From Herbaspirillum sp. LeCh32-8 (GTDB lineage Bacteria; Pseudomonadota; Gammaproteobacteria; Burkholderiales; Burkholderiaceae_D), in assembly GCF_017814915.1 (NCBI RefSeq), contig NZ_JAGIPZ010000001.1, positions 559,559 through 623,558 of the forward strand: a stretch of DNA of 64,000 nt, read 5' to 3'. Below are positions 17,502 through 26,550 of this stretch, piece after piece. A program made the position numbers and the translations under genes. Position 1 is the first letter of the stretch. Every line of letters begins with the position of its first letter. The notes beneath the pieces were generated by a model, which had not been told where the DNA came from, made no database searches, and worked only from the letters and a program-made list of their open reading frames with translations.

Positions 17502-18623
17502 TCAACGCAAGACCGATTTTACAGTTTCAACCGCGCGCTCAACGTCATCTTTACTCATTGCATTGAACATCGGCAAGGAGACGATGCGCTGGCCCACGCG
17601 CTCGGCCACCGGGAACATGCCTTCCTTGAAACCCCGCTCGCGGTAGAGCTTGAGCAGGTGAATGGCCGGGTAGTGGTAACCGATGCCGACTTGCTTTTCC
17701 ATCATCTTTTCCATGAAGGCGGCGCGCGTGATGCGCTCGGGCAAGACCAGCTGGAACATGTGCCAGTTGGAGTTCTCAAAGTCGGCCACCGGCAGTTGGG
17801 CGCCGTATTCGGCCTCGAACTTGTCGCCGAAGGTGGCGAAGTAATGGCGCGCCAGTTCTTTGCGGTGCGCGGTGATGGCGTCGATATGGGCAAACTGGCC
17901 CAGGCCGATGGCGGCGGCCACGTCGGTCATGTTGAACTTGCCGCCCAGCACGTCCACTTCCAGGCCGTCGAAGCCGCTGCGGGTCACGCCCTGCAGGCGG
18001 TACTTCTCGGCCAGCTTGGCTTCTTCGGCGTTGTTGAGCACCAGGAAGCCGCCTTCGGAGCTGGTGATGTTCTTGTTGGCCTGCAGGCTGAAGGAGACGA
18101 AGTCGCCGAAGGCGCCGATGCGGCGGCCAGCCCAGGTCGAGCCCAGCGCCTGGGCGGCGTCTTCCACCACGCGCAGCTTGTGCTTGGCGGCGATCGCGTA
18201 CAGGCGGTCCATGTCCAGCGGCAGGCCGGACAGGTAGACCGGGATGATGGCCTTGGTGCGCGGCGTGATGGCCGCTTCCAGCTTGTCGAGGTCGATGTTG
18301 CGGGTGATCGGGTCGATGTCGGCGAACACCGGGGTGGCGCCGGTCTCGATGATCACGTTGGCGGTCGCCACCCAGGAAATCGGGGTGGTGATGACCTCGT
18401 CGCCGGCGCCGACGCCGGCGATGCGCAGCGCGATCTCCATGGTGCAGGTGCCGGAATTGAAGGTGCGCACGATGCGGCCGCCCAGATAGTCGGACAGCGC
18501 CTTTTCAAATGCCTGCACCTTGGGGCCGCTGGTGATCCAGCCCGAGCGCAGCACGTCGGCTACGGCGGCGATGGTCGGCTCGTCGATGGTGGGTTTGGCA
18601 AACGGCAGGAAGGGCAGGCTCAT
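17502..18623 (-). CDS. arnB: UDP-4-amino-4-deoxy-L-arabinose aminotransferase
   Basis: 373 residues, DegT/DnrJ/EryC1 aminotransferase. It aminates the UDP-4-keto-pentose from the dehydrogenase, using PLP and glutamate. Visible: SGWITSGPKVQAFE, TFNSGTCTMEIAL, VVEDAAQALGS, and the PLP lysine K184 in QANKNITSSEGG. The 140 bases before arnC contain no obvious terminator, so the genes are probably co-transcribed. Confidence 0.94.
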   Translation of the reverse strand: MSLPFLPFAKPTIDEPTIAAVADVLRSGWITSGPKVQAFEKALSDYLGGRIVRTFNSGTCTMEIALRIAGVGAGDEVITTPISWVATANVIIETGATPVFADIDPITRNIDLDKLEAAITPRTKAIIPVYLSGLPLDMDRLYAIAAKHKLRVVEDAAQALGSTWAGRRIGAFGDFVSFSLQANKNITSSEGGFLVLNNAEEAKLAEKYRLQGVTRSGFDGLEVDVLGGKFNMTDVAAAIGLGQFAHIDAITAHRKELARHYFATFGDKFEAEYGAQLPVADFENSNWHMFQLVLPERITRAAFMEKMMEKQVGIGYHYPAIHLLKLYRERGFKEGMFPVAERVGQRIVSLPMFNAMSKDDVERAVETVKSVLR

Positions 18624-18704
18624 GGGCGGTTTCTGGTCAGACGGTGTTCTTGAAAATGCGGGATGCGCGCCGGGCCCGGGGCCGCGGCAGCGCGCTATTG
18701 TAAA

Positions 18705-19076
18705 TCAGCTTCTGGTCAGCAAGACCACGCCGACGATGATCACGCCGATGGCGATCAAACGCTGGGCGGAAACCACTTCCCCGAGGAAATACCAGGCCCC
18801 CACGGCGTTGATGATGTAGCCCAGCGACAGCATCGGGTAGGCCACGGTCACGTCCACCCGCGACAGGCCGATGATCCAGACCGCCACCGAAATCACGTAG
18901 CACGACAGGCCGCCGATGATGGGCAGCTGGGTGGCCAGCTTCAGGCCGGTCGAGAACCAGTTGTCGGCCGTCAGATGGATCGCGCCGACGGCGTTGGTGC
19001 CGGCCTTGAGCAGGAGCTGCGCGACGGCGTTGAGGCAGATGCCGACGAAGATGAAGCCGAAGGTGGCGAGATTCAT
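18705..19076 (-). CDS. Small multidrug-resistance-like flippase subunit (ArnE/ArnF type)
   Basis: 123 residues with four membrane helices, EamA/SMR fold. In enterobacteria ArnE and ArnF together flip undecaprenyl-phosphate-Ara4N to the periplasmic face. Only one such gene is present here; it contains the SMR-like VDVTVAYPMLSLGYIINAVGAWYFLGE segment. It may act as a homodimer. Its start overlaps the arnT stop by 4 bases. I cannot say whether it is closer to ArnE or ArnF. Confidence 0.85.
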   Translation of the reverse strand: MNLATFGFIFVGICLNAVAQLLLKAGTNAVGAIHLTADNWFSTGLKLATQLPIIGGLSCYVISVAVWIIGLSRVDVTVAYPMLSLGYIINAVGAWYFLGEVVSAQRLIAIGVIIVGVVLLTRS

Positions 19077-20797
19077 TTGCCCGCCTTCTTGCCATCGGCG
19101 GCCGCATCCGGGGTCGGATCGTTGGCCACGATCACGCGGCGCGGATCCTGGCCGATCAGGCGCATCGGCAGCTTGCGCTCCACCAGTTGCTGGTAGATGG
19201 TGGGGTTGATGATGGCAATGTCCTTCTTGCCGGCGGCATGGTCAGCCACCCACTGCGCGACGAAGGCATCCACCGTCGGCAGCCACAACTGCGGCTCCTG
19301 CTTCAGGCCGAACTCCATTTCGTCGGCATGCTGCACCAGGGTCATGGTGCGCTGGAGGTAGAAGGGCAGCGCCTGCTCATAGCGGCCGACCAGGTAGATC
19401 GGGGTTTCCGGCTTCAGCTCGGCCTGCAGCGCGGGCACATAATCCACGCCGGCCGAATAGCGGCCCTGCGGGTCGTGGCCGAGGATCAGCAGCTGGCCGG
19501 CGAGGAAGGCAGTGGTCGCCAGCGCGGTGACGGCCGCATCCTTATGCTGGCGCGCCAGGCGAATGGCGGCCACGCCGCCGATGAAGAAGATCAGCGCGCC
19601 TGCGTACAGGTAGGGAATGTGCGCCTCCACCAGCGGCAGCGAGAAGGCGTCCTTGGCCAGCGAGGGCGCGCGCGGGATGAAGGCCAGCGCCACCGCGCAA
19701 GGCACCGCCACCAGCGAGCCGGCCCAGGCCAGCGCCTTGTAGTCGGCGCGCTCCAGGTAGCAGGCGATCAGCAGCGCCAATGCCGGGAAGATCGGCAGGA
19801 TGTAGGACGGCAGCTTGGAGTCGGAGATGCTGAAGAACACGAAGATGAACGCCGCCCAGATCAGCAGCATCTTCTTGGGCTGGAAACGACCGCCGTTGAT
19901 GCTGTTGTAGCCGCCGGTGTCGCGCTGCTCGCGCACGCCCTGCCACAGGCCCTGGAAGAACACGCCCAGCCACGGCACGATGCCCAGCACCAGGATGGGA
20001 ATGAAGTAGTACCACGGGCCGGTGCGGCTATGGATCTTGGTGGTGAAGCGCTGGAAGTGCTCGTGGATGAAGAAGAACTGCGGGAATTCCGGGTTGCGCA
20101 TCGACACCGCCACGAACCACGGCGTGGCGATGGCGAAGAACAGCAGCAGGCCCTTGACCAGGTGCAGGCGCTTCCAGATCGCCCAGTCGCGCGAGAACAG
20201 CGTGTACAGCACCAGCACCGCGCCCGGCAGCACGATGCCGATCAGGCCCTTGGACAGCACCGCCAGCGCCATGCCGGCCCAGCACAGCAGCATCCAGTTG
20301 CGCTGGCCGTCGCGCGAGGCGCCGTTGTGCTGCGCCAGCAGCAGCGCGCATAGCGAGATGGTCATCATGCCCGACAGGCCCATGTCCAGCGTGTTGATGT
20401 GGCCCATGCCGGCCCAGAAGAAGCTCGATGCCAGCACCAGCGCAGCGTAGAAGCCGACGCGGCCATTGAACACGCGGGCGCCGGTGTAGCCGGCCAGGCC
20501 GATGCCCAGGAGGCCGCACAGGCCGGTCCACAGGCGCGCCTGCCATTCACCCAGGCCGAACAGCTCGAAGGTGAGGGCGTTCATCCAGGTTTGCAGCGGC
20601 GGCTTCTCGAAGTACTTGATGCCGTTCAGGCGGGTGGTGATCCAGTCCTGGCTGGCGACCATCTCGCGCGCCATTTCGGCGTAGCGGCCCTCATCGGTCG
20701 GCACCAGGACGCGCGCGCCCAGCATCCAGAACCAGACCAGCAGAAACAGGATAAGCAGCGTCCAGACGAACGCCTTCGATTTGTACAGTTCGCGCAT
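19073..20797 (-). CDS. arnT: Lipid A Ara4N transferase (GT39/PMT family)
   Basis: 574 residues, a membrane glycosyltransferase with about 12-13 N-terminal helices and a periplasmic C-terminal domain. It moves Ara4N from undecaprenyl phosphate to lipid A phosphates, lowering negative charge and giving resistance to polymyxin and cationic peptides. The PMT-type first loop is visible (LVPTDEGRYAEMAREMVASQDW, with the DE pair) and KYFEKPPLQTWMN. First gene of the transcription order arnT-flippase-B-C-formyltransferase-dehydrogenase. No ugd gene lies nearby, so UDP-glucuronate must come from elsewhere. Confidence 0.92.
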   Translation of the reverse strand: MRELYKSKAFVWTLLILFLLVWFWMLGARVLVPTDEGRYAEMAREMVASQDWITTRLNGIKYFEKPPLQTWMNALTFELFGLGEWQARLWTGLCGLLGIGLAGYTGARVFNGRVGFYAALVLASSFFWAGMGHINTLDMGLSGMMTISLCALLLAQHNGASRDGQRNWMLLCWAGMALAVLSKGLIGIVLPGAVLVLYTLFSRDWAIWKRLHLVKGLLLFFAIATPWFVAVSMRNPEFPQFFFIHEHFQRFTTKIHSRTGPWYYFIPILVLGIVPWLGVFFQGLWQGVREQRDTGGYNSINGGRFQPKKMLLIWAAFIFVFFSISDSKLPSYILPIFPALALLIACYLERADYKALAWAGSLVAVPCAVALAFIPRAPSLAKDAFSLPLVEAHIPYLYAGALIFFIGGVAAIRLARQHKDAAVTALATTAFLAGQLLILGHDPQGRYSAGVDYVPALQAELKPETPIYLVGRYEQALPFYLQRTMTLVQHADEMEFGLKQEPQLWLPTVDAFVAQWVADHAAGKKDIAIINPTIYQQLVERKLPMRLIGQDPRRVIVANDPTPDAAADGKKAGK

Positions 20798-20851
20798 TTG
20801 CGGCGGTTCCTTGTGCGTGTTCTTGGGTTTCTTGTCGCGGCAAAGCGCGGG

Positions 20852-21244
20852 CTATTGCTTTGGCGATTGCCTGGGCGCGATGATCAGCGCCAGGGCAACT
20901 TTGCGGCCTTCGGCCATCAGAATATTGTAGGTGCGGCAGGCGGCCTGGTTGTCCATGCACTCAACGCCGATGCGGCGCGCGGTCAGCACGGCGGTCAGCT
21001 TGGGATGGATGAAGCGCTGGCGCTCGCCGGTGCCCAGGATCACCACGTCGGGCGAGGTGGCGTCGATCTGCTCGAAGTGCGCCGGGGTCAGCGCCTCGAA
21101 GCTGTCCACCGGCCACGGCGTCGGTTCGGTTTCTGGCAGCACCACCAGACTGTGGTCGAAGCGGATCGCGTTGAACTCGACGCCGTCGTCATCGTAGGCG
21201 GTCACGGTCTGGTACTGCTTGGTTTCGGTAGTGTGAAGCTTCAT
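20852..21244 (-). CDS. Mth938-like domain protein (DUF498)
   Basis: 130 residues. Mth938/NDUFAF3-type fold, seen in IRFDHSLVVLPE, SPDVVILGTGERQRFIHP, and IGVECMDNQAACRTYNILMAEGR. Bacterial members are often encoded near respiratory or membrane-export genes, but their role is unproven. The ATG at 21244 starts the conserved part; nine extra codons run upstream without a ribosome-binding site. It lies 54 bases before arnT on the same strand and could be the first gene of that operon. Confidence 0.8.
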   Translation of the reverse strand: MKLHTTETKQYQTVTAYDDDGVEFNAIRFDHSLVVLPETEPTPWPVDSFEALTPAHFEQIDATSPDVVILGTGERQRFIHPKLTAVLTARRIGVECMDNQAACRTYNILMAEGRKVALALIIAPRQSPKQ

Positions 21245-21271
21245 CGCAAGACTGGCTAGGACGGGCCGCAA

Positions 21272-21681
21272 GGCAGCCGGATCATCGGTAGGCAGGCAGC
21301 CGTGATGTCATTCCGACATGCATTGCAGCAATCTGGTCGTAAAGTGCAGCATTGTAGCCGTTTCCATCTCCGGCGCACGCCTATTTGATTGATAAAATGG
21401 ACAGCTTTGGGCAAAATGGCCGGTTCCCGGCCGGCTGGCGAGGCGCCTTTACAAGACGCATCAGGAGCGCGTTTTCAACGCGTTCGCGCCAATCGGGTTG
21501 CACTGCAGCGCAGCGTTGCCGCAAGCGCCCGCGCCGCGGGAAATTGCCGCAAGGCACCGGATGCAAATCAAAGGAACGCGCCGTGATGGAGACGCTGGAG
21601 CCGGAAAGGTTCCAAGCCCCACGGTGTGCCAGATGGCCAGGCTCGTCACGGAGCCGCGCCGAAACAAGTAGAGGAAGAGCT
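21272..21681. other. Divergent promoter region
   Basis: About 410 bases between the Mth938-type gene (minus) and the aminotransferase (plus). The aminotransferase frame is open from 21385, but those 99 codons are Arg/Ala-rich and unlike the family. A TTGATTGATAAAAT segment at about 21384-21397 could hold a -10 region. Nothing else is recognised. Confidence 0.4.
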
Positions 21682-22911
21682 GTGCGACCGATTCAGAAAT
21701 CCAAGAAGCTGGCAGATGTGTGTTACGACATTCGTGGTCCCGTGCTGGAAAAGGCGCGGCAGATGGAAGAGGACGGCCACAAGATCATCAAGCTCAACAT
21801 CGGCAACTTGGCCGCGTTCGGCTTCGATGCGCCCGACGAGATCGTGCAGGACATGATCCGCAACATGGGCAACGCCTCCGGCTACACCGACTCCAAGGGC
21901 CTGTTCGCGCCGCGCAAGTCGGTCATGCACTACACCCAGCAGAAGAACATCCAGGGCGTCACCATCGACGACATCTACCTCGGCAACGGCGCCTCCGAGC
22001 TGATCGTCATGAGCGTGAACGCGCTGTTGAACACCGGCGACGAAGTGCTGGTGCCGTCGCCCGACTATCCGCTGTGGACCGCTGCGGTCAGCCTCTCCGG
22101 CGGCACCCCGGTGCACTACGTATGCGACGAGCAGCAAGGCTGGCAGCCCGACATCGCCGACATCAAGAAGAAGATCACGCCCAACACCAAGGCGATCGTG
22201 GTCATCAACCCCAACAACCCGACCGGCGCGCTGTATTCGGTGGACGTGTTGAAGGAACTGGTCGAAGTCGCGCGCCAGCACCAGCTGATCATCCTGGCCG
22301 ACGAGATCTACGACAAGGTGCTCTACGACGGCAACACCCACACCTCGCTGGCCTCGCTGGCCGATGACGTGCTGTTCATCACCTTCAACGGCCTGTCCAA
22401 GAACTATCGCTCCTGCGGCTACCGCGCCGGCTGGATGGTGGTGTCGGGCGAGAAGAAGCATGCCAAGGATTACATCGAAGGCCTCAACATGCTGGCCTCG
22501 ATGCGCCTGTGCGCCAACGCGCCCGGCCAGTACGCGATCCAGACCGCGCTGGGCGGCTACCAGAGCATCAACGACCTGGTCGCGCCTAACGGCCGCCTGA
22601 CCAAGCAGCGCGACCTGGCGCACAAGCTGTTGACCGACATCCCGGGCGTGACCTGCGTCAAGCCCAAGTCGGCGCTGTACATGTTCCCGCGCCTGGATCC
22701 CGAGATCTATCCGATCAAGGACGACCAGGAGTTCGCCTACGAGCTGTTGGCCGAGGAGAAGGTGCTGATCGTGCAGGGCACCGGCTTCAACTGCCCGACG
22801 CCGGATCACTTCCGCGTCGTGTTCCTGCCCAACACCGACGACCTGACCGAGTCGATGGGCCGCATCGCCCGTTTCCTCGACGGCTATCGCCGTCGCCACG
22901 GCACCGCGTAA
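21682..22911 (+). CDS. AlaA-like pyridoxal-phosphate aminotransferase
   Basis: 409 residues, class I/II aminotransferase resembling alanine/glutamate-pyruvate transaminases (AlaA). PLP lysine is K240 in FNGLSKNYRSCGYRAGW; INPNNPTGALYS and ADEIYDKVLYD are the other cofactor motifs. Start is GTG with GAGGAAGAG just upstream, giving an N-terminus (RPIQKSKKLADVCYDIRGPV) typical of the family. It is followed by a terminator and then hom, an arrangement common in betaproteobacteria. Confidence 0.9.
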   Translation: MRPIQKSKKLADVCYDIRGPVLEKARQMEEDGHKIIKLNIGNLAAFGFDAPDEIVQDMIRNMGNASGYTDSKGLFAPRKSVMHYTQQKNIQGVTIDDIYLGNGASELIVMSVNALLNTGDEVLVPSPDYPLWTAAVSLSGGTPVHYVCDEQQGWQPDIADIKKKITPNTKAIVVINPNNPTGALYSVDVLKELVEVARQHQLIILADEIYDKVLYDGNTHTSLASLADDVLFITFNGLSKNYRSCGYRAGWMVVSGEKKHAKDYIEGLNMLASMRLCANAPGQYAIQTALGGYQSINDLVAPNGRLTKQRDLAHKLLTDIPGVTCVKPKSALYMFPRLDPEIYPIKDDQEFAYELLAEEKVLIVQGTGFNCPTPDHFRVVFLPNTDDLTESMGRIARFLDGYRRRHGTA

Positions 22912-22920
22912 TTGCAGTAC

Positions 22921-22962
22921 CCGCCGCGCTCAGGCTGCAGGCCCGGGCGCGGCGGTTTTTTT
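22921..22962 (+). terminator. Terminator or attenuator between the aminotransferase gene and hom
   Basis: CCGCCGCGC and GCGCGGCGG arms with a 17-base loop, followed by seven T. It sits 22 bases before the hom start, so hom needs either read-through or its own promoter inside this region. Confidence 0.8.
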
Positions 22963-22983
22963 CATCAACCACGAAGACAATTC

Positions 22984-24294
22984 ATGAAATCCATCAAAGT
23001 AGGTTTGCTCGGCATCGGCACCGTGGGTTCCGGTACTTTCAATGTTCTCAAGCGCAATCAGGAAGAGATTGCCGGCCGCGCCGGCCGAGGCATTGAAATT
23101 ACCATGGTGGCCGACCTCAACACCGAGCGCGCCACCGAACTGACCAATGGAGAAGTCAAGGTTGTCAACGACGCCAACCTGGTGGTAAACGATCCCGACA
23201 TCGACATCGTCATCGAGCTGATCGGCGGCTACGGCATCGCCAAGGACCTGGTCCTGAAGGCGATCGCCAACGGCAAGCACGTGGTCACTGCCAACAAGGC
23301 ACTGATTGCCACGCACGGCAACGAGATCTTCAAGGCCGCGCAGGAAAAGGGCGTGATGGTTGCGTTCGAAGCGGCCGTGGCCGGCGGCATTCCCATCATC
23401 AAGGCGCTGCGCGAAGGCCTGACCGCCAACCGCATCCAGTGGATCGCCGGCATCATCAACGGCACCACCAATTTCATCCTCTCGGAGATGCGCGACAAGG
23501 GCCTGGATTTCGACGTGGTGCTGAAGGAAGCGCAACGCCTGGGCTACGCCGAAGCCGATCCGACCTTCGACATCGAAGGCGTCGACGCCGCCCACAAGCT
23601 AACCATCATGGCCTCGATTGCTTTCGGCATCCCGGTGCAGTTCGACCGTGCGCACGTGGAAGGCATCACCAAGCTGCAGGCCAGCGACATCACCTACGCC
23701 GAGCAACTGGGCTACCGCATCAAGCTGCTGGGCATCACGCGCCAGACCGAAAAGGGCATTGAACTGCGCGTGCACCCGACGCTGATCCCGGCGCAGCGCC
23801 TGATCGCCAATGTGGAAGGCGCGATGAACGCGGTGGTGGTGCGCGGCGACGCCGTGGGCGAGACCCTGTACTACGGCAAGGGCGCCGGCTCCGAGCCGAC
23901 TGCCTCTGCGGTGATCGCCGACCTGGTCGATATCACCCGCCTGGCCACCGCCGACCCCGAGCACCGCGTGCCTTACCTGGCCTTCCAGCCCAACGCCATG
24001 GCCGATACCCCGGTGCTGCCGATGGCCGAAGTCACCACTAGCTACTACCTGCGCATGCGCGTGGCCGACAAGCCGGGCGTGCTGGCCGACGTCACCCGCA
24101 TCTTGGCCGACTCGTCGATTTCGATCGACGCCATGCTGCAAAAGGAACCGGCCGAAGGCGAGCAGCAGACCGACATCATCATGCTGACCCACCAGACCCA
24201 GGAAAAGAACATCGTGGCCGCCATCGCCAAGATCGAAGCCCTGGCCACCGTGGTCGGCGCGGTGACCAAGATCCGCCTGGAAGAGTTGAACTGA
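22984..24294 (+). CDS. hom: Homoserine dehydrogenase
   Basis: 436 residues, the normal length for a monofunctional enzyme with regulatory domain. It reduces aspartate semialdehyde to homoserine for threonine and methionine. NAD(P) motif GLLGIGTVGSG at the N-terminus, catalytic-domain segments GIINGTTNFILSEM and AEADPTFDIEGVDAAHK, and a C-terminal ACT domain (YYLRMRVADKPGVLADVTRILAD) for threonine feedback. The ATG at 22984 is chosen because residues before it are not conserved and encode part of the terminator. Confidence 0.96.
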   Translation: MKSIKVGLLGIGTVGSGTFNVLKRNQEEIAGRAGRGIEITMVADLNTERATELTNGEVKVVNDANLVVNDPDIDIVIELIGGYGIAKDLVLKAIANGKHVVTANKALIATHGNEIFKAAQEKGVMVAFEAAVAGGIPIIKALREGLTANRIQWIAGIINGTTNFILSEMRDKGLDFDVVLKEAQRLGYAEADPTFDIEGVDAAHKLTIMASIAFGIPVQFDRAHVEGITKLQASDITYAEQLGYRIKLLGITRQTEKGIELRVHPTLIPAQRLIANVEGAMNAVVVRGDAVGETLYYGKGAGSEPTASAVIADLVDITRLATADPEHRVPYLAFQPNAMADTPVLPMAEVTTSYYLRMRVADKPGVLADVTRILADSSISIDAMLQKEPAEGEQQTDIIMLTHQTQEKNIVAAIAKIEALATVVGAVTKIRLEELN

Positions 24295-24334
24295 CCAGCA
24301 ATGCCGGCCAGCAGTTGGCCGGCGCTGCGACAAT

Positions 24335-24366
24335 AAAAAACGGAGCCCTCGGGCTCCGTTTTTTTG
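24335..24366. terminator. Bidirectional terminator after hom
   Basis: AAAAAACGGAGCC, CTC, GGCTCCGTTTTTTT. It separates hom from the convergent minus-strand gene. Confidence 0.92.
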
Positions 24367-24380
24367 TCCGCGCGCAGCGA

Positions 24381-24821
24381 TTACTTCTTCTTCAGTTCAA
24401 AGCCGCAGACCGCTTGCAGCATGGCGTCGCCCACCGACATCGGCTTGGGTTTGGCGAACTCCATGCCCTTCAATGCGTCGGAATGGTCGCGCTTGTCGCC
24501 CTTGCCGTCGTTCTCGGCAAAGATGATCTCGCGCACCAGCTTCATGGAGCCTGCCTTGCAGTTGTACTGGTGCAGGTCCTTGTACGACTTCAGGGCGGGG
24601 AAGTCCTTGTCGCCGCTGTTGGGGCGCGCTTCCTTGAAGTTCCACAGCGACCATGCTTCGCGGATACCGCCGGACTCCACGATGGAGTCGGTATCCACCA
24701 GCAGCTCGGACTGGTCGGAGCCGCCCAGCGACTGCCAGTTCTCGGCGTGCGCCGGTGCGCCCGCCAGCAAAGCGCCGAACATGCTTGTTGCAGCCAGCAG
24801 GGTCTTGATCTTGTTTGTCAT
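24381..24821 (-). CDS. Small secreted protein, surface-adhesin protein E-like
   Basis: 146 residues with a clear signal peptide (MTNKIKTLLAATSMFGALLAGAPAHA, cut after AHA). The mature part (ENWQSLGG ... LLVDTDSIVESGGIREAWSLWNF) resembles the surface-adhesin E/CNP1-like family of small secreted proteins in betaproteobacteria. Two Cys (in YNCKAG and AVCGFE) probably form a disulfide. Function unknown. The ATG at 24821 is preferred because it begins the signal peptide; 40 upstream codons lack one. Confidence 0.75.
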   Translation of the reverse strand: MTNKIKTLLAATSMFGALLAGAPAHAENWQSLGGSDQSELLVDTDSIVESGGIREAWSLWNFKEARPNSGDKDFPALKSYKDLHQYNCKAGSMKLVREIIFAENDGKGDKRDHSDALKGMEFAKPKPMSVGDAMLQAVCGFELKKK

Positions 24822-25019
24822 GCCGTTTCCATCCTTCTCGAGTTGAATGCCGTCTTTGATCGGCCCGTCGTACAGGAATTCCCGCCATCTGCCGGGATGC
24901 ACGAAGTGCCGCAGCATAGCCCGGCAGTGCCGGGCTTTCAAGGGTGGTAACGTTTTATTTCATGTGGTCGCCGGCGGATTTGTTTCTGTTTTGAAACAAA
25001 TCCGAGCACGCGCCGGGCA

Positions 25020-25868
25020 TTACTTGAAGACCACGGTGCGTTCTTCCTGCGCCGCTCCGCCGGCCGGCATCGCATTGCGCGCCGAGCCGCGCGCGGTGCC
25101 GGACACGCCGGATGGATTGAACTGCGCTTCCATCTCATTGGCCACCGCCTCGCCCAGCGAGCGCGAGACTTCCTGCATGACCTTGCTCTTGTTGAGCGAG
25201 ATGCGGGTGCCGGCGGCGTTGACCAGGCGCGTGTCCGATCCTTCGCCCATGGCCGAGAAGGCCGCCTTGATCTCGTAGGTGCGCGTGTTGATCAGCGAGA
25301 ACTCGCCCACCAGCTCCAGCGCCAGCGAATACGACACCGCGTTCGAGCCCTGGATGGGGTTGTTCTCCTGGCGGAAGTCGATGTTGTTGATGCTGCCGAA
25401 CAGCACGTAGTCGGCGCCCGGATAGTAGCCCTGCTTGATGCGGGCGATGATGTCGTAGAGCTTCTCGGTGTTCTGCTGGGTCCAGGGCTTGCCCTGCACC
25501 AGGCGGTAGGCGCCGGACTTGAGCAGTTCGCCCTTGATGTCCGCGGTGAACTTGCGCATCTCGCCGCGGCTGATCACGGTGATGCTGCCCGAGGCCGCCA
25601 CCACCGAGCTTTCGCCGCGGCTGGAGGCGCGCTCGGAGGCGGAGCCCGACGAGCTGTTGGCCGAATCGCGGAAGCTGCCGTTGGCCGAGTAGCTGTTGTC
25701 GTGCTTTTCGCGCGCCTCGAAGTACTGGAAGTATTCCTTCACCTTCTCCTCATACGACAGGTCGGTGACGGCGATCTTCGGCAGGTTCTGCGCCGGCGCC
25801 TGGGCTGCAGCGCCCAGGCAGGCGAGGGCAAAGGCGACGCGCAGCGCGCGCAGGGTAGTGTGGAACAT
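25020..25868 (-). CDS. LpoB/CsgG-like periplasmic protein
   Basis: 282 residues from the ATG at 25868, which has GGGAGG seven bases upstream and starts a signal peptide ending about APAQN. It lacks a lipobox Cys. A Ser/Asn-rich low-complexity stretch near residues 60-95 is followed by an LpoB/CsgG-like fold (RGEMRKFTADIKGELLKSGAYRL, YVLFGSINNIDF, YEIKAAFSAMGEG). It lies 20 bases after an LpoB gene. It probably works in the same envelope process, perhaps as an auxiliary of peptidoglycan synthase activation. Role inferred only from neighbours. Confidence 0.7.
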   Translation of the reverse strand: MFHTTLRALRVAFALACLGAAAQAPAQNLPKIAVTDLSYEEKVKEYFQYFEAREKHDNSYSANGSFRDSANSSSGSASERASSRGESSVVAASGSITVISRGEMRKFTADIKGELLKSGAYRLVQGKPWTQQNTEKLYDIIARIKQGYYPGADYVLFGSINNIDFRQENNPIQGSNAVSYSLALELVGEFSLINTRTYEIKAAFSAMGEGSDTRLVNAAGTRISLNKSKVMQEVSRSLGEAVANEMEAQFNPSGVSGTARGSARNAMPAGGAAQEERTVVFK

Positions 25869-25888
25869 GAGCTTGCCTCCCACCCTGA

Positions 25889-26500
25889 TCAGCGACGCGA
25901 AGTCTTGCGGATTTCCTTCTCGTCGGCCCACTCGATGGTGCCGGCCTCGACGTCGGTCATGATCAGGCTGAACTTGTAGTAGACGTCCTTGATGTCGCCG
26001 CCGCGCTTAACGATGGAGGTGATGTTGCCCTCGATGCGGTATTTCGCGCCTTCCATCTTGCCCAGTTTGGCGGTGGCCGATTTCTTGTACAGGCCGCTGT
26101 TGTTCTGGCGGGTCAGCTCGTCGGTCTGGTTCTGCATGCCCTCGATATTGGTGGCGAAGCGCATGGTGCCGCTCTTGACCAGTTGCACCCGGATCGAGTC
26201 GGTGATGGAGCGGGTGTCGATGTATTCGCTGGTCTTGTTCTTGACGTCGGCGATGGTCACCAGCGGCTTGCTCTTGTAGCCGCTGGCCGACTGCGCCAGC
26301 GAGCGCGCCATCGCCTCGGCGATGCTCTGCAGGTCGGTCGAGCCGAATTCGTTGGTGACTTGCTCCACCGCCTTGGCGTCGCCGTACTGGACGTTGCCGC
26401 CCACGGTCGGCGTACCCGGCGTGGCGCAGCCGAACAGGGTGGCGCACAGGCCGCACAGGGCGGTATAGCGGACATGGCGGGAACGGATGATGGCTTGCAT
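25889..26500 (-). CDS. lpoB: Penicillin-binding protein activator LpoB
   Basis: 203 residues, outer-membrane lipoprotein with lipobox TLFGC (Cys25). The LpoB pattern is visible: VGGNVQYGDAKAVEQVTNEFGSTDLQSIAEAMA and KPLVTIADVKNKTSEYIDT, then KYRIEGNITSIVKRG and YYKFSLIMTDVEAGTIEW. In enterobacteria LpoB crosses the peptidoglycan to stimulate PBP1B. Third gene of a four-gene set; GAGGAAG precedes the ATG. Confidence 0.88.
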   Translation of the reverse strand: MQAIIRSRHVRYTALCGLCATLFGCATPGTPTVGGNVQYGDAKAVEQVTNEFGSTDLQSIAEAMARSLAQSASGYKSKPLVTIADVKNKTSEYIDTRSITDSIRVQLVKSGTMRFATNIEGMQNQTDELTRQNNSGLYKKSATAKLGKMEGAKYRIEGNITSIVKRGGDIKDVYYKFSLIMTDVEAGTIEWADEKEIRKTSRR

Positions 26501-26550
26501 GGTGACTTCCTCGTTTCAATGACGGTGTTCGAATGGCGCGTGAAGCGCGA

